From RHKX01 sp963743875 (GTDB lineage Bacteria; Actinomycetota; Thermoleophilia; Solirubrobacterales; 70-9): a stretch of 64,000 nucleotides of DNA. The translations under genes were made by a program, and so were the position numbers. The notes beneath the pieces are model-generated. The model was given only the letters and a program-made list of their open reading frames with translations, was not told the origin of the DNA and did no database searches. The DNA lies in the NCBI GenBank assembly GCA_963743875.1, contig CAVURM010000001.1, positions 248,001 through 312,000 on the forward strand, given 5' to 3'. Shown here in pieces: positions 36,104 through 45,022 of this stretch (position 1 is its first letter; each line of letters opens with the position of its first letter).

Positions 36104-37531
36104 ATGGGTAGCCCGATAGCCACGCCGGGGCGCCGAGCCGACGCGCTTACATTTGGGCTGATCCTCGTCTTGGTCGGCCTGTACGTGCTGACGAGCACCT
36201 TCGTCGGAGCTCCAGCAATCGTTCTAGTTGCGCTGGCAGTCGGCGCCGTTGTGGTGGTTCAGCGTCCGGGACTCGCCCTCGTCCTGGTGATCGCGCCGAC
36301 GGTGCTGATCGAGGACTCGCGCGAGGGTGGGTTTCTGCCCGGACTCGCGGGCTTCTACGATGGCGTCACGGTCAGCCCGTTCGAAGCCCTTCTCGCCCTC
36401 GCAGTGATGGCGACAGCCCTCGACGTGGTCAGACGACGCGAGCTCAGGCTGCCGGACCCACTCACCTTGCCCCTTCTCCTGGTTGCTGTTGCTCGGTCGT
36501 CGGGATGTTCGTCGGAGTGGCGAACGGCGCCTCGCTCAGAGACGTCACTTTCGCTGCCCGCCCCATGCTTCCCCTGCTCCTGCTACCGGTCGTGATGATC
36601 AACGTCCTGCGAGATCGCAAGTCGATCCGCCGCGCCCTGTTCGTTGCTGCGCTGCTGGCGGGCGATCAAAGCTGGGTTGGGACTCGTCTCAGTCGTGGTC
36701 GGAGAGGGGTACGTGAACCCCGGCGACCCTCCGGTCACCTACCTCGAGCCCGACGATCAACTGGCTGTCGATCGCGGTCCTGTTGGTGCTCGTTGCCCGA
36801 CTCGTTCAGCGGGACCGGACACCTTTGTGGCTCCTCGCCATTGCATTGCTTTCCACGGCTTCGTTCTGCTTTCATATCGGAGGTCGTTCTGGATCGCCGC
36901 GGTCGCGGGCCTCTTGATCGTGGCTCTGTTTGCGCTTCCGAAACGGCGGCGGTTGATCCTCATCCCGTTCCTCTCCATTGTCATGTTCGCCCTTTGGCTC
37001 ACGATTGAAACCAACTCGGTCGGCGAGCTCCAGGGGCCGATCGTCGAGCGAGCGGCGTCGCTGAACCCCTCCTCGTTGCAGGGCGATTCCCAGGACAGGT
37101 ATCGCATCGGTGAGCGCCGCAACGTCATCGCTGAGATCGAACAGCACCCCATGAGCGGTCTGGGGCTTGCGGTACCTTGGGTCGAGCGATATCCGCTGTC
37201 GCTTGACCCCCCTGGATCTCGGCTCTACGTCCACTTCACCGCGCTCTGGTGGTGGCTGAAGCTGGGGGTGCTGGGGCTGATCGCCTACCTGGCAGTGATG
37301 GGCTCGGCGATCTGGGCTTCCTTCCGGGTGTGGCGTGAGCATCAGGATCCATGGTTCCAAGCGGTCGGGCTTGCAATGATCGGTGCTCTGGTCGGCCTCG
37401 CACTCGCCGAGACGACCGCCGCGTTCACGGGGGTAACACCGCGCCTCACCGCGGTCTTCGCTGCCGCCGTAGGGGTGATCGTTGCCATGCTGGCCGATGC
37501 GAGACAGACCTCGCCGGCTTTCCGGGCATGA
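36104..37531 (+). CDS. second Wzy/O-antigen ligase-like membrane protein, frame interrupted several times
   Basis: Membrane-spanning segments (LTFGLILVLVGLYVLTSTFVG, IVLVALAVGAVVVVQ) start the protein. After a shift near 36490 comes FVGVANGASLRDVTFAARPMLPLLLLPVVMI, after one near 36650 AIKAGLGLVSVVVGEGYVNPGD, then in a third reading TINWLSIAVLLVLVARLV, and finally SYRRSFWIAAVAGLLIVALFALP with the O-ligase-type loop RYRIGERRNVIAEIEQHPMSGLGLAVPW and HFTALWWWLKLGVLGLIAYL. The total is a multiple of three, so shifts compensate. Its role should be polymerisation or ligation of the exported glycan, parallel to the gene at 27277. Confidence 0.75.
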
Positions 37532-37807
37532 GCGGCGGGGTCTCTAGCTCGGCCTGCGGCCCTCGACGACAGGCTGACCTTGCGCTTCCCGTCGTCGGGT
37601 TGTGCGTAGAAGAGCCCGTGGACGGCGAGCATCGGCGTCGGATACCCATGGGCCCAGGTGTCGTCGTTTGTTCTCGAATCGCTACCACTTTGCATAGCCG
37701 CTTATCGAGCCGAACCCCGAACCGAGGCCAGGGCGCCCCCGCCGACGAAATCTCGCAGGGAGGCGACCTCAACCTCACCCGTTCCTGCGCCCATCGCAAG
37801 GCACCAC
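37532..37807. other. 276-base gap without a supported gene
   Basis: Between the convergent Wzy-like gene and the glycosyltransferase at 37808-39055. A minus-strand frame reads DTWAHGYPTPMLAVHGLFYAQPDDGKRK, which has protein-like composition, but it continues into the 3' end of the Wzy-like gene and has no family match. I see no terminator hairpin with a clear T tract. Confidence 0.4.
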
Positions 37808-39055
37808 TCACCGCGGCTGGTCGTCACTTGCCTCCTCGCTCGGCGCAAACGCTCGCATCGTTCGCTCGAGAAAGCCATCCGTAGCTTCGATGTAAGGGCG
37901 AAACGACAGCCGATGGGCTCGTTCGAACGCGCTGTCGACACGCTCTAGGGTCGCTTGCTGATCGGCCAGGGTATCGGCCAGGAGCTTCGCGCACTCCTCC
38001 GCGTTGCCGATATCGAAAAGGAGACCGTCCCGCCGGTCACGAACCAACTCCGGGATGCCCCCGCTCCTGGAGGCAACGATCGGAACCCGGGCCAGCGCGG
38101 CCTCCACGCAGACGAGCCCAGCCGGTTCCTGCCAAATAGACGGAACGACCAGCGCATGGGCGCTCTGCAGAAGCGCGCCGATCCCATCCGGGCCGAGTTC
38201 TCCGCGGATCTCGATGTTCTTTTCGACTTCCAACTCGACCGCCTCGTGGCGAAGCTCGTGCTCGACTGTCCTCTCAATTGGGCCTGCCACGATCAGATCG
38301 GCGTCGACGTCGTACCGGTTTCGCAACTGAGCCAGGGCTCGGCACGCAACGAGGATGCCCTTTTCGCGGGTCACGCGCCCGACGAAGAGAATCGTCGGCC
38401 TCGCGGATGGATGCCGCTTGCCGCCGGCGAACCGATCACCTTGGGGAAGGGCCGGATAGATCACCTCCTGAAAGAGTGCATCGACCGTCGCTGGCGTGGT
38501 CGTCACCTCGCAGAGGAATCTGCTGTTCCAGCTGATCGTTGCGGGATGGGAGGTGGGCGAGTCAAGCTGCAGGATCGAATCCCGGTTGATCAGCCGGATC
38601 AGCTTCGCCCAGGCGAAGCGCAGCCCGCGATCTCCGGGGATGAGATGACGAGCGAACTGATCGTGAGTTGCGATTCTGCCAAACCAGTGCTCGCAGATTC
38701 TGAAGGCGACCGGAAGCCGGCTCCGGGATACGGCGACCATGACCGCAAACGGAAGCTGGGCGCCATTCCAGTAATAGATCAGGTCCGGATTGAACCTCCG
38801 CATGGCCCTTATGGTCAGCATCGCCGAGCGGCGAGCTACGAGTGGCGCCATCAGCGAGCCACGCCAGTTACCCGGGAGGAGCGGGAGCACCCGGCTCACG
38901 CCGGGTTCGCGCCCCACCGAGCGATGCGCATGGCTTGAGGTGAGAACCTGGACCTCGTGATGGCGACGCAGGTGATCGACGACCGCCGCGCACTCGCGCT
39001 CGTAACCGCCCATCATGACCGGCGGATAGTGGCTGGTGACTACGAGGATCCGCAT
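37808..39055 (-). CDS. glycosyltransferase, GT4 family
   Basis: A 415-residue intact GT-B enzyme. ILVVTSHYPPVMMGGYERECAAVVDHLRRHHEVQVLTS is the acceptor domain start, and PTILFVGRVTREKGILVACRAL, DADLIVAGPIERT and ALVVPSIWQEPAGLVCVEAALARVPIVASRSGGIPELV form the donor domain with the E-P-x4-E type motif. The C-terminus is acidic and Gln/Arg-containing. It lies eight bases downstream of the flippase gene in the same direction, so the two are probably one operon with the genes to its right. Confidence 0.9.
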   Translation of the reverse strand: MRILVVTSHYPPVMMGGYERECAAVVDHLRRHHEVQVLTSSHAHRSVGREPGVSRVLPLLPGNWRGSLMAPLVARRSAMLTIRAMRRFNPDLIYYWNGAQLPFAVMVAVSRSRLPVAFRICEHWFGRIATHDQFARHLIPGDRGLRFAWAKLIRLINRDSILQLDSPTSHPATISWNSRFLCEVTTTPATVDALFQEVIYPALPQGDRFAGGKRHPSARPTILFVGRVTREKGILVACRALAQLRNRYDVDADLIVAGPIERTVEHELRHEAVELEVEKNIEIRGELGPDGIGALLQSAHALVVPSIWQEPAGLVCVEAALARVPIVASRSGGIPELVRDRRDGLLFDIGNAEECAKLLADTLADQQATLERVDSAFERAHRLSFRPYIEATDGFLERTMRAFAPSEEASDDQPR

Positions 39056-39062
39056 CCTGGGC

Positions 39063-40541
39063 TCAGCTCGGGGATTCCGCTGGTTCGAGGCGCTTGCGCT
39101 CGCGGCTGATCAGGTCACGAATCTCGACTGTCGTGATCGCGCCTAACCCCAGCAGTGCACCCACGTAGACGGGAGCTGCGACCAGGAGCCCCGCGACAAG
39201 GCCGACCCCCGCAGCGAGCGCGACGGCCCCCGTCATGACCCCCGCGGCGAGGACCGCACGGGCTGCACGGTTGAAGGAGGGTCGAAAACTGAGTGCGACG
39301 AACACCGTCCACAGCGCGAGAACGTTCACAGTGAGTTCGGTTATCACCGTCGCCCAGGCTGAGCCGACGGCGCCGAAGGGAGGAATGAGGATGAGGTTCA
39401 GTACGACGTTGGCAACCAATCCCACTGCAGCAATTCCGACCAGCCGCCACTGCCTGCCTACGATCGTCGTCAGGTATCCGGACAGGTAGCCCATCGAGAT
39501 GAACACAAACGCGAGCATCAGGATCGGGAGGACGGTCGCCGAACGCTCGTAGCCCGGTCCGAGCAGCAGATCAACGATCGGTTGTGCGAGCGCGACGGTT
39601 CCGCCAAGTACGCCGAGCGCCACGATCAACAGATAGTCGCCGGCCCGCTGTACCAATCGCCTGACTCGCTCCGGATCCTGATCGTGAACGGCGGCCATCA
39701 CCGGGAACACGGCCGCCAGGATCGAAACCGGAACGAACTGGATCGGATCGAGAAATCGGTAGGCCGCCCCGTAGATCCCCGCCTCGTCGGCACCCTTGAT
39801 CTCGAAGATGAGGACCGAATCGACTCGGTAGTAGACCGTCACGAGGGCACCCGCGAGCCCAATGGGCAGGGCCAGCTTGACCAGCGGTCGCCATCGACGA
39901 CGTCCCGCTCGCAGGGAGATGGTCGCGAAATGCCGTGTGGCAACCCATTGCAGGATTGCGGTCCCGATCGAGATCCCCAGGAATGCAAGAGCGAAGGCGA
40001 TGATGCCGGCATCGGAAAGCGCGAGGATTACGATCGCCGCCAACCATCCGACGCTGTTGAGAGTCAGAAGCGCGATCCGAAGCCCCGGACGGACGCGAGA
40101 GTCGAAGACCGCTAGCAGTGCTCCCGGTGCGGCGCAAAGCAGGGAGACGGTGACGATGACGGTCACGACATGAATGTCGTCCTCGTTCCCCAGGAGCGGA
40201 ATCGTTGCAATGGCGATGATGAATGCGCCGACCGACGCGATCGCAACGGTTCCCATCAACGCGCCAAGCCACTCGGACTCCGCGTCGGGCTCGGCCGCCA
40301 TCCGCTGGGTGGCTACCGGGGCAAGCCCCAGATTCGTCAGAAAGCCGAATATTCCGACGAACGCCAGGGCGGTCGACCAGACGCCGAAGCCATCAGTGCC
40401 CAGGTGGCGGGCGAGCAGTGCCACGCCAACAATTCCGAGCGCGAGATTTCCGGCCCGACCCAGCAACTGGATGGCGGCAGCCCGGGCCACGTGCTTCCGT
40501 GAGGCCAGGATTGGCTTCACCGGGCTTCCCTCCCCACCCAC
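39063..40541 (-). CDS. polysaccharide flippase (Wzx/MATE-like)
   Basis: A 492-residue protein with about fourteen transmembrane helices. The start HVARAAAIQLLGRAGNLALGIVGVALLARHLGTDGFGVWSTALAFVGI is the usual first two helices and conserved loop of Wzx/RfbX flippases, and YYRVDSVLIFEIKGADEAGIYGAAYRFLDPI is the typical middle motif. It moves undecaprenyl-diphosphate-linked repeat units across the membrane. Initiation may be at ATG 40541 or the in-frame GTG 40520 (VKPILASRKH). The frame is intact. It heads a minus-strand run with the GT4 gene downstream. Confidence 0.92.
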   Translation of the reverse strand: MGGEGSPVKPILASRKHVARAAAIQLLGRAGNLALGIVGVALLARHLGTDGFGVWSTALAFVGIFGFLTNLGLAPVATQRMAAEPDAESEWLGALMGTVAIASVGAFIIAIATIPLLGNEDDIHVVTVIVTVSLLCAAPGALLAVFDSRVRPGLRIALLTLNSVGWLAAIVILALSDAGIIAFALAFLGISIGTAILQWVATRHFATISLRAGRRRWRPLVKLALPIGLAGALVTVYYRVDSVLIFEIKGADEAGIYGAAYRFLDPIQFVPVSILAAVFPVMAAVHDQDPERVRRLVQRAGDYLLIVALGVLGGTVALAQPIVDLLLGPGYERSATVLPILMLAFVFISMGYLSGYLTTIVGRQWRLVGIAAVGLVANVVLNLILIPPFGAVGSAWATVITELTVNVLALWTVFVALSFRPSFNRAARAVLAAGVMTGAVALAAGVGLVAGLLVAAPVYVGALLGLGAITTVEIRDLISRERKRLEPAESPS

Positions 40542-40652
40542 GAATCTTCACAGTCGGTGCGAAGGCGGACGGCCAGGGCAGCAGAAGATGGTTCGATGTT
40601 GGGGTCGATTCATGTAACGCTCCGGGGGATGGAGCACCCGGTTCGCCTCGGG

Positions 40653-41399
40653 CTAGATAGGCCGAGCAAGGAAATTCCAGCGATCACCAGGAGGGTCGGC
40701 GATCTGATCGAACTCGGCGCGCGAAAACGGTCCGTTTGCCGTCCATGTCGAATATTGCCAGTCCGGCACCTGAGAGCAGCTCGTGGATCGTGTTGTGGGA
40801 CGTCTCGTAGTTTCGACCGCGCTGGCGCCATGCTCGAAGGCGATGACGGGACGGCAACGGTCGATGGTTCGCAGCGCGCCTCGAAGGACTTCTCCCTCAG
40901 CTCCTTCGACATCGATCTTGATGAAGGCGATGCTCATGTCGGCGGGCACGATGTCGTCGAGGCGCTGGACTTCCACCGAGAACTCGGCCGTTGAGGAGCC
41001 GTCGCCGCCTTGTGGGCGGAATCCGCTGCGCGCCGGGGAGTCGATTCTCGTACGAAGGTGCGCGTGCCGGTCTGATTCGAGAGCGCGCAGCAGTGGACGT
41101 CAACCCCGGTAAAGCGTTGTCGGAGCTGTTCGGCGAGCTCCGGGAGGGGCTCGATTGCGATGTGGTGGCCGCGAGGTGCGAGTTTGCAGATCTTGTCGGT
41201 GATCGCCCCCTCGTTCGCTCCGATGTCGATGCAGTTCGCATCCTCGCGCAGGACGCTTGCCGAGCACGATCGCAAGGTGCTCGTCGTCTCTGCGGTTTCG
41301 GCGTTCGCTCGGGCTCTGCAGAGCGCGCTGCACGGACCGCAGCTGCGACTCGACACCGGTGGCGCGGCTGGCAGCGAGAATCTGACTACGGATCGGCAA
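40653..41399 (-). CDS. FkbM-family methyltransferase, frame interrupted
   Basis: Starts at TTG 41399 (LPIRSQILAASRATG). After a frame change comes NCIDIGANEGAITDKICKLAPRGHHIAIEPLPELAEQL, the SAM-binding motif I and following strand of FkbM methyltransferases. A further shift gives VQRLDDIVPADMSIAFIKIDVEGAEGEVLRGA with the acidic motif FIKIDVEGAE that is diagnostic of the family, then a final stretch ends with the stop at 40653. FkbM enzymes O-methylate sugars or polyketides; here a glycan sugar is likely. About three indels are needed to repair the frame. Confidence 0.75.
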
Positions 41400-41412
41400 G
41401 TTCAGCTCTGAC

Positions 41413-42541
41413 CTAGACGGGGCGGTCGGTCCTTTGTACTAGGTTCTCGATCCTGCCGGAAACCGCCTCCGGGCTGTAGCGCTCGATCGCCAGGCGCCGG
41501 GCCCGCCTGCCCTGCCGGGTACCAGTTCCCGGGTCTGCGAGTAGGGCCGGATCAATTCGGCGAGGGCCGGGCCGTCGTCCTCGGGAACGCTGATCCCACC
41601 GATCGTCGAATCGATCATGTCGGCGACCCCCTCGGCTCCGGTCGCGAGGCACGGTCGCTCGGCCAGCATGCGCGAGGATCACGGCTCGAGGTGCGCCCTC
41701 GGTCGGACTCGGGCAGAAGACGGACAGGTCGAACGCCGAAAGGACCTCGGCGATCGTGTCGCGACCGGGGGTCGGAATGAAATGAGCGCGGTCGCCAAGG
41801 CCTTCGGCCTGTTTGCGTAGGGCGGCCTCCGTCTCGCCGTTTCCGGCCATATCAAATGCGTCCGCTCGTCGAGCATGTTCCACGGCGTCGACTACCACGT
41901 CGTTGCGCTTCTTCGGGTGCAGCCGTGAGACGCAACCGACCACGAATGCTTCGTGGGGAATCCCGAGCTCGGCGCGGATGCGTTCCCGGCCTCCGGGGCG
42001 AAATTCGATCTCATCGGGGGACACGGCGTTCGGGACAACGACGACCTTGCCGCCGGGGACACCGACATCGCAGACGGACGCACGGGTACCGGCCGAGACC
42101 GCCATCACAGCCGATGCGCGCCGGGCCGCCGCCAGGTACGCCCGCCGGGGAAGACCCTCTGCGCATCGGGAACGGCACGGGGCCCCATTCGGCCCAGAGC
42201 AGAACCGGTCGCAGCGCAGCGGGGAGCATCGAGGCGAGGAGCTGCTCCTTCTTGTAGTGGACGATGAGGACGTCGTAGGGCCGCTGCGCCTCGAGGCCCG
42301 CGCGCAGGCGTCTCGGAGCTCCCTCGGCCAGGTCACGGCCAGCCGTCGATAGGAGCGGGTCGAGAGCTTCGGCCCGAGTTCGAGCGGCTCCGACGGCACG
42401 CCGAGCTCACGGGCGATCTCCGGCTGATCGCTGAGCATCACGGCCTCGTGGCCATGCCCGATCAATGCTTCGAGCATCGCGGCGGCGGCGAACTCCGCCC
42501 CTCCGCGGGCATCCGACGTGAGCGACGCTGACGAACTTCAT
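41413..42541 (-). CDS. glycosyltransferase, GT4 family, frame interrupted
   Basis: ATG 42541 starts MKFVSVAHVG; the next segment reads in a second frame as AAAMLEALIGHGHEAVMLSDQPEIARELGVPSEPLELG. After another change at about 42330 comes ASAVMAVSAGTRASVCDVGVPGGKVVVVPNAVSP, FVVGCVSRLHPKKRNDVVVDAV, HFIPTPGRDTIAEVLSAFDLSVFCPSPTEGAPRAV and RPCLATGAEGVADMIDSTIGG in yet another frame. This is the GT4 donor domain with the E-G-x4-x-x pattern. About four indels break the gene. It lies 13 bases from the FkbM gene in the same direction. Confidence 0.72.
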
Positions 42542-42658
42542 CGTGCGTCTGGCCGGATCGTCTCGCGCGTCCGGGTCGATGTCTGGCCGTCGAGACCATG
42601 CGGACGATCGTCGCATGTTGCGTCGAAGGGCACCGAGGGCGAAGGGTTGCTTCGAGGT

Positions 42659-43763
42659 TCACGGTTCCCGAAGCCGTTCCCGCAGCGACTCGATCGAATA
42701 GCTTCGCTCGGCGAGGTCACGTGCGTGCCGCCTCAGTTCGTCCGCTTCATGTCTGAGCACCCGGGCGACGGCTTCGGCGAAGGCCTCCGGATCCGATTCC
42801 TCGAGGTAGTCCCGGCCCGCGACCGCTTCGATCCCCGGCGCGGCGATCGGGGTTGCCACCATCGCTGATCCGTAGGCGAGCGCCTCGACGAACTTCAGCG
42901 GCGATCCGCCGCCGATCAGCAGCGGGATCACCACGCAGGCGGCCCGTGCGTAGGCGTCGCCCAGGTCCGGGACGAAGCCGAGATACGAGATCCGGGGATC
43001 GTGGGCTCGGAGGCCGGTCGAGGCCCCGACCGACCACCTCGATGCTCGCGCTGGAGGAAGCTTCGCCAGAGAGCCGGGAGGACCTCGGCGACCAGGTAGT
43101 CGAGACCCTCGCGGTTGGGTGGGTACGTGAAGTCGCCGACGAATAGGACCGTCTGGGTGTGGGTCTCCGACCGGCTCGATCCTCGGTCGTGTCGACCACG
43201 TTGGGCACGTATCTGATCCGCGCCTCCGGCACGAGCTTGCGGGGGCCTCGACGTCGGCTGGACTGGCCATCCAAACCTCCCCGGCATCCACGAGCAGGCG
43301 CTGCTCGAATCGCTGCAGCCGCCGTCGGCTGCGGCTCGAGTCGATCCCGATCAGGTGCCGGAAGACGACTCGAGGTTATGCGCGTTGTACGTCACCGCTC
43401 GCTCGCGGGCCAGTTGGCGAAGGGCTGCTCCGGCGACGGGTCCGTCGGCGACGACGCGGCCGCGATCCGGATCCGATGCAAGCCGGCTCGCAGCTGCTGC
43501 CAGCTCCCGCGAGACGCCTCGGGCGAAGCCGTCGGGAATCCCGTCGGCCAGGGCGCGGGAGTAGCTGCGCCAGCCGACGCAATCCCCGCGTTGGACGGAC
43601 CGGGTGCAATCCGATACCCGGTTGTCGCGAACTCGGGGGCGACCTTCTCGGCACCGAAGGTGGCGTACAGCAGGTCGACCGGGCCCATTCCCGCCAGCGC
43701 CCTGACAATGCCGTAGGTCCGCAGACCCTGACCCGTGCTGAGCATCGGCGTGAAGGCTGACAC
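42659..43763 (-). CDS. glycosyltransferase, GT4 family, frame interrupted
   Basis: Starts at GTG 43763 (SAFTPMLSTGQGLRTYGIVRALAGMGPVDLLYATFG). Later frames read TYNAHNLESS, MASPADVEA, KLVPEARIRYVPNVVD, QTVLFVGDFTYPPNREGLDYLV, ISYLGFVPDLGDAYARAACVVIPLLIGGGSPLKFVEALAYGSAMVATPIAAPGIEAV and a helical tail. The GGGSPLKFVEAL segment is the donor-binding motif seen in GT4 proteins that lack the longer E(x7)E spacing. At least four frame changes are needed to make one protein of about 365 residues. Confidence 0.72.
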
Positions 43764-43782
43764 GAGGAGGTCAGCTCATCGA

Positions 43783-44959
43783 TCAGAGCTTCTGAAGCGC
43801 CTCGTCGATCTCCCCCAGGCGGGCCTCCCACGAATGATCGACGGCGGCGCGGGAGCGATCCGCTCGCGATTCGTCCCCGTCCCTTTGCAGCGCCTCCTCG
43901 ATTCGGGCGACCATCTCCTCCGCGTTTGCGGCTAGGGCGATCTCGGTCACGTCGTCGAGGGCGGGAAGGGGAGTCGAGACGACGGGCAATCCGGCGGCGA
44001 GATACTCGTAGACCTTCATCGGGAAGATGCTCGCCGTCAGCTGGGAGCGCCGGTAGGGGATCAGTCCCACCGCGGCCCCGCGGAGTACGGCGGGCAGCTC
44101 CGTGTGACGGCGCGGGCCGAGTACGTGGACATTGGGCAGTGCGGTTAGGTCGCCGATGTCGGTGCTCGGGTCGCCGAGGCCGACCGGCCCGACGAGGGCA
44201 AGGGTCCACTCGGGTCTGATCCGGGCCAACTCGGAGAGCAGCTCGAGGTCGAGCTTGGTGGCGGTGATCGCGCCGATGAAGACCAATCTCGGTTCGGGGA
44301 GCGACACCATCCCCGGGTCGATCGGTCCAGTCTCCAGCGCCGTCGAAAACAGGGCCGTGTCCGCGACGTTTGGGGCTTCGATGACATTGTCCGAGATGGT
44401 CCGCATGCGGACTGCGAGGCTGGGAGCTCGCGATCACGAGGTCGGCGCGGCGGGCGAATCGATTCTCCGCCTCCCGAAACGAAGCCCCATCCACGCCCTT
44501 CTGTGCGGCGATGTCATCGACGCAGTGGTAGATCACGACCTCCGGATCGAGCGTTTCGATCAACGCCTCTGCCTGCGGGACGTAGGCCCACAGGATCGGC
44601 CGCCCCATTCCGATCTCCCTGGCTGCTCGCCGCACTGATCGGGCGAGCAGCCGTTCGTTCAGCGCCGTGATGACGGCATTTCCATGGAGCGGCACCACCA
44701 GCGGCGAGAGCACGTCTACACCGTCCAGCTTGCGCGGTCCACCGAGGCCGTTTCGAAGCCGCCTGAAGATTCGGCGACCGTCGCCTGCATTGACCTGTGG
44801 CTTGCGAAGGCCAAGGGACTCGACGAAGAGAACCCGGTTGTCAGCCCCGAGGCGAGACATCAGGTGCTGCTGGTTGGTCCACAGCTCCGCCTGCCAGTCG
44901 GCGAATCCGACGCAGACGATGTCGCGTGCCTGAATCGTGCTCGGAGGTGGAGTCGTCAA
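43783..44959 (-). CDS. glycosyltransferase, GT4 family (TuaH-like), one apparent frameshift
   Basis: Starts with MTTPPPSTIQARDIVCVGFADWQAELWTNQQHLMSRL, typical of TuaH-like glycosyltransferases involved in teichuronic-acid or exopolysaccharide assembly. ADNRVLFVESLGLRKP and DPEVVIYHCVDDIAAQKG follow. The frame shifts near 44405, continuing MRTISDNVIEAPNVADTALF, PRLVFIGAITATKLDLELLSELA, FPMKVYEYLAAGLPVVSTPLPAL (E-Y-L-A-A-G-L-P motif) and a C-terminal helix. Length of 1177 bases is one over a multiple of three. It is divergent from the fused gene at 45023. Confidence 0.82.
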
Positions 44960-45010
44960 ACTGCTCGGTGATCAGCCACGAGCGTGTCACTTTAGCGCGG
45001 GCTTCGGTCG

Positions 45011-45016
45011 TAGGAT
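45011..45016 (+). promoter_or_regulatory. -10 box TAGGAT, probable leaderless promoter
   Basis: TAGGAT ends six bases before ATG 45023, in the 63-base divergent gap with the GT4 gene at 44959. Confidence 0.45.
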
Positions 45017-45022
45017 GCTCGG

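Noticed and set aside
37342..37695. A minus-strand frame containing GYPTPMLAVHGLFYAQ
   Set aside because: It runs across the 3' end of the Wzy-like gene and ends without family resemblance. It may be a relic, but it cannot be supported.
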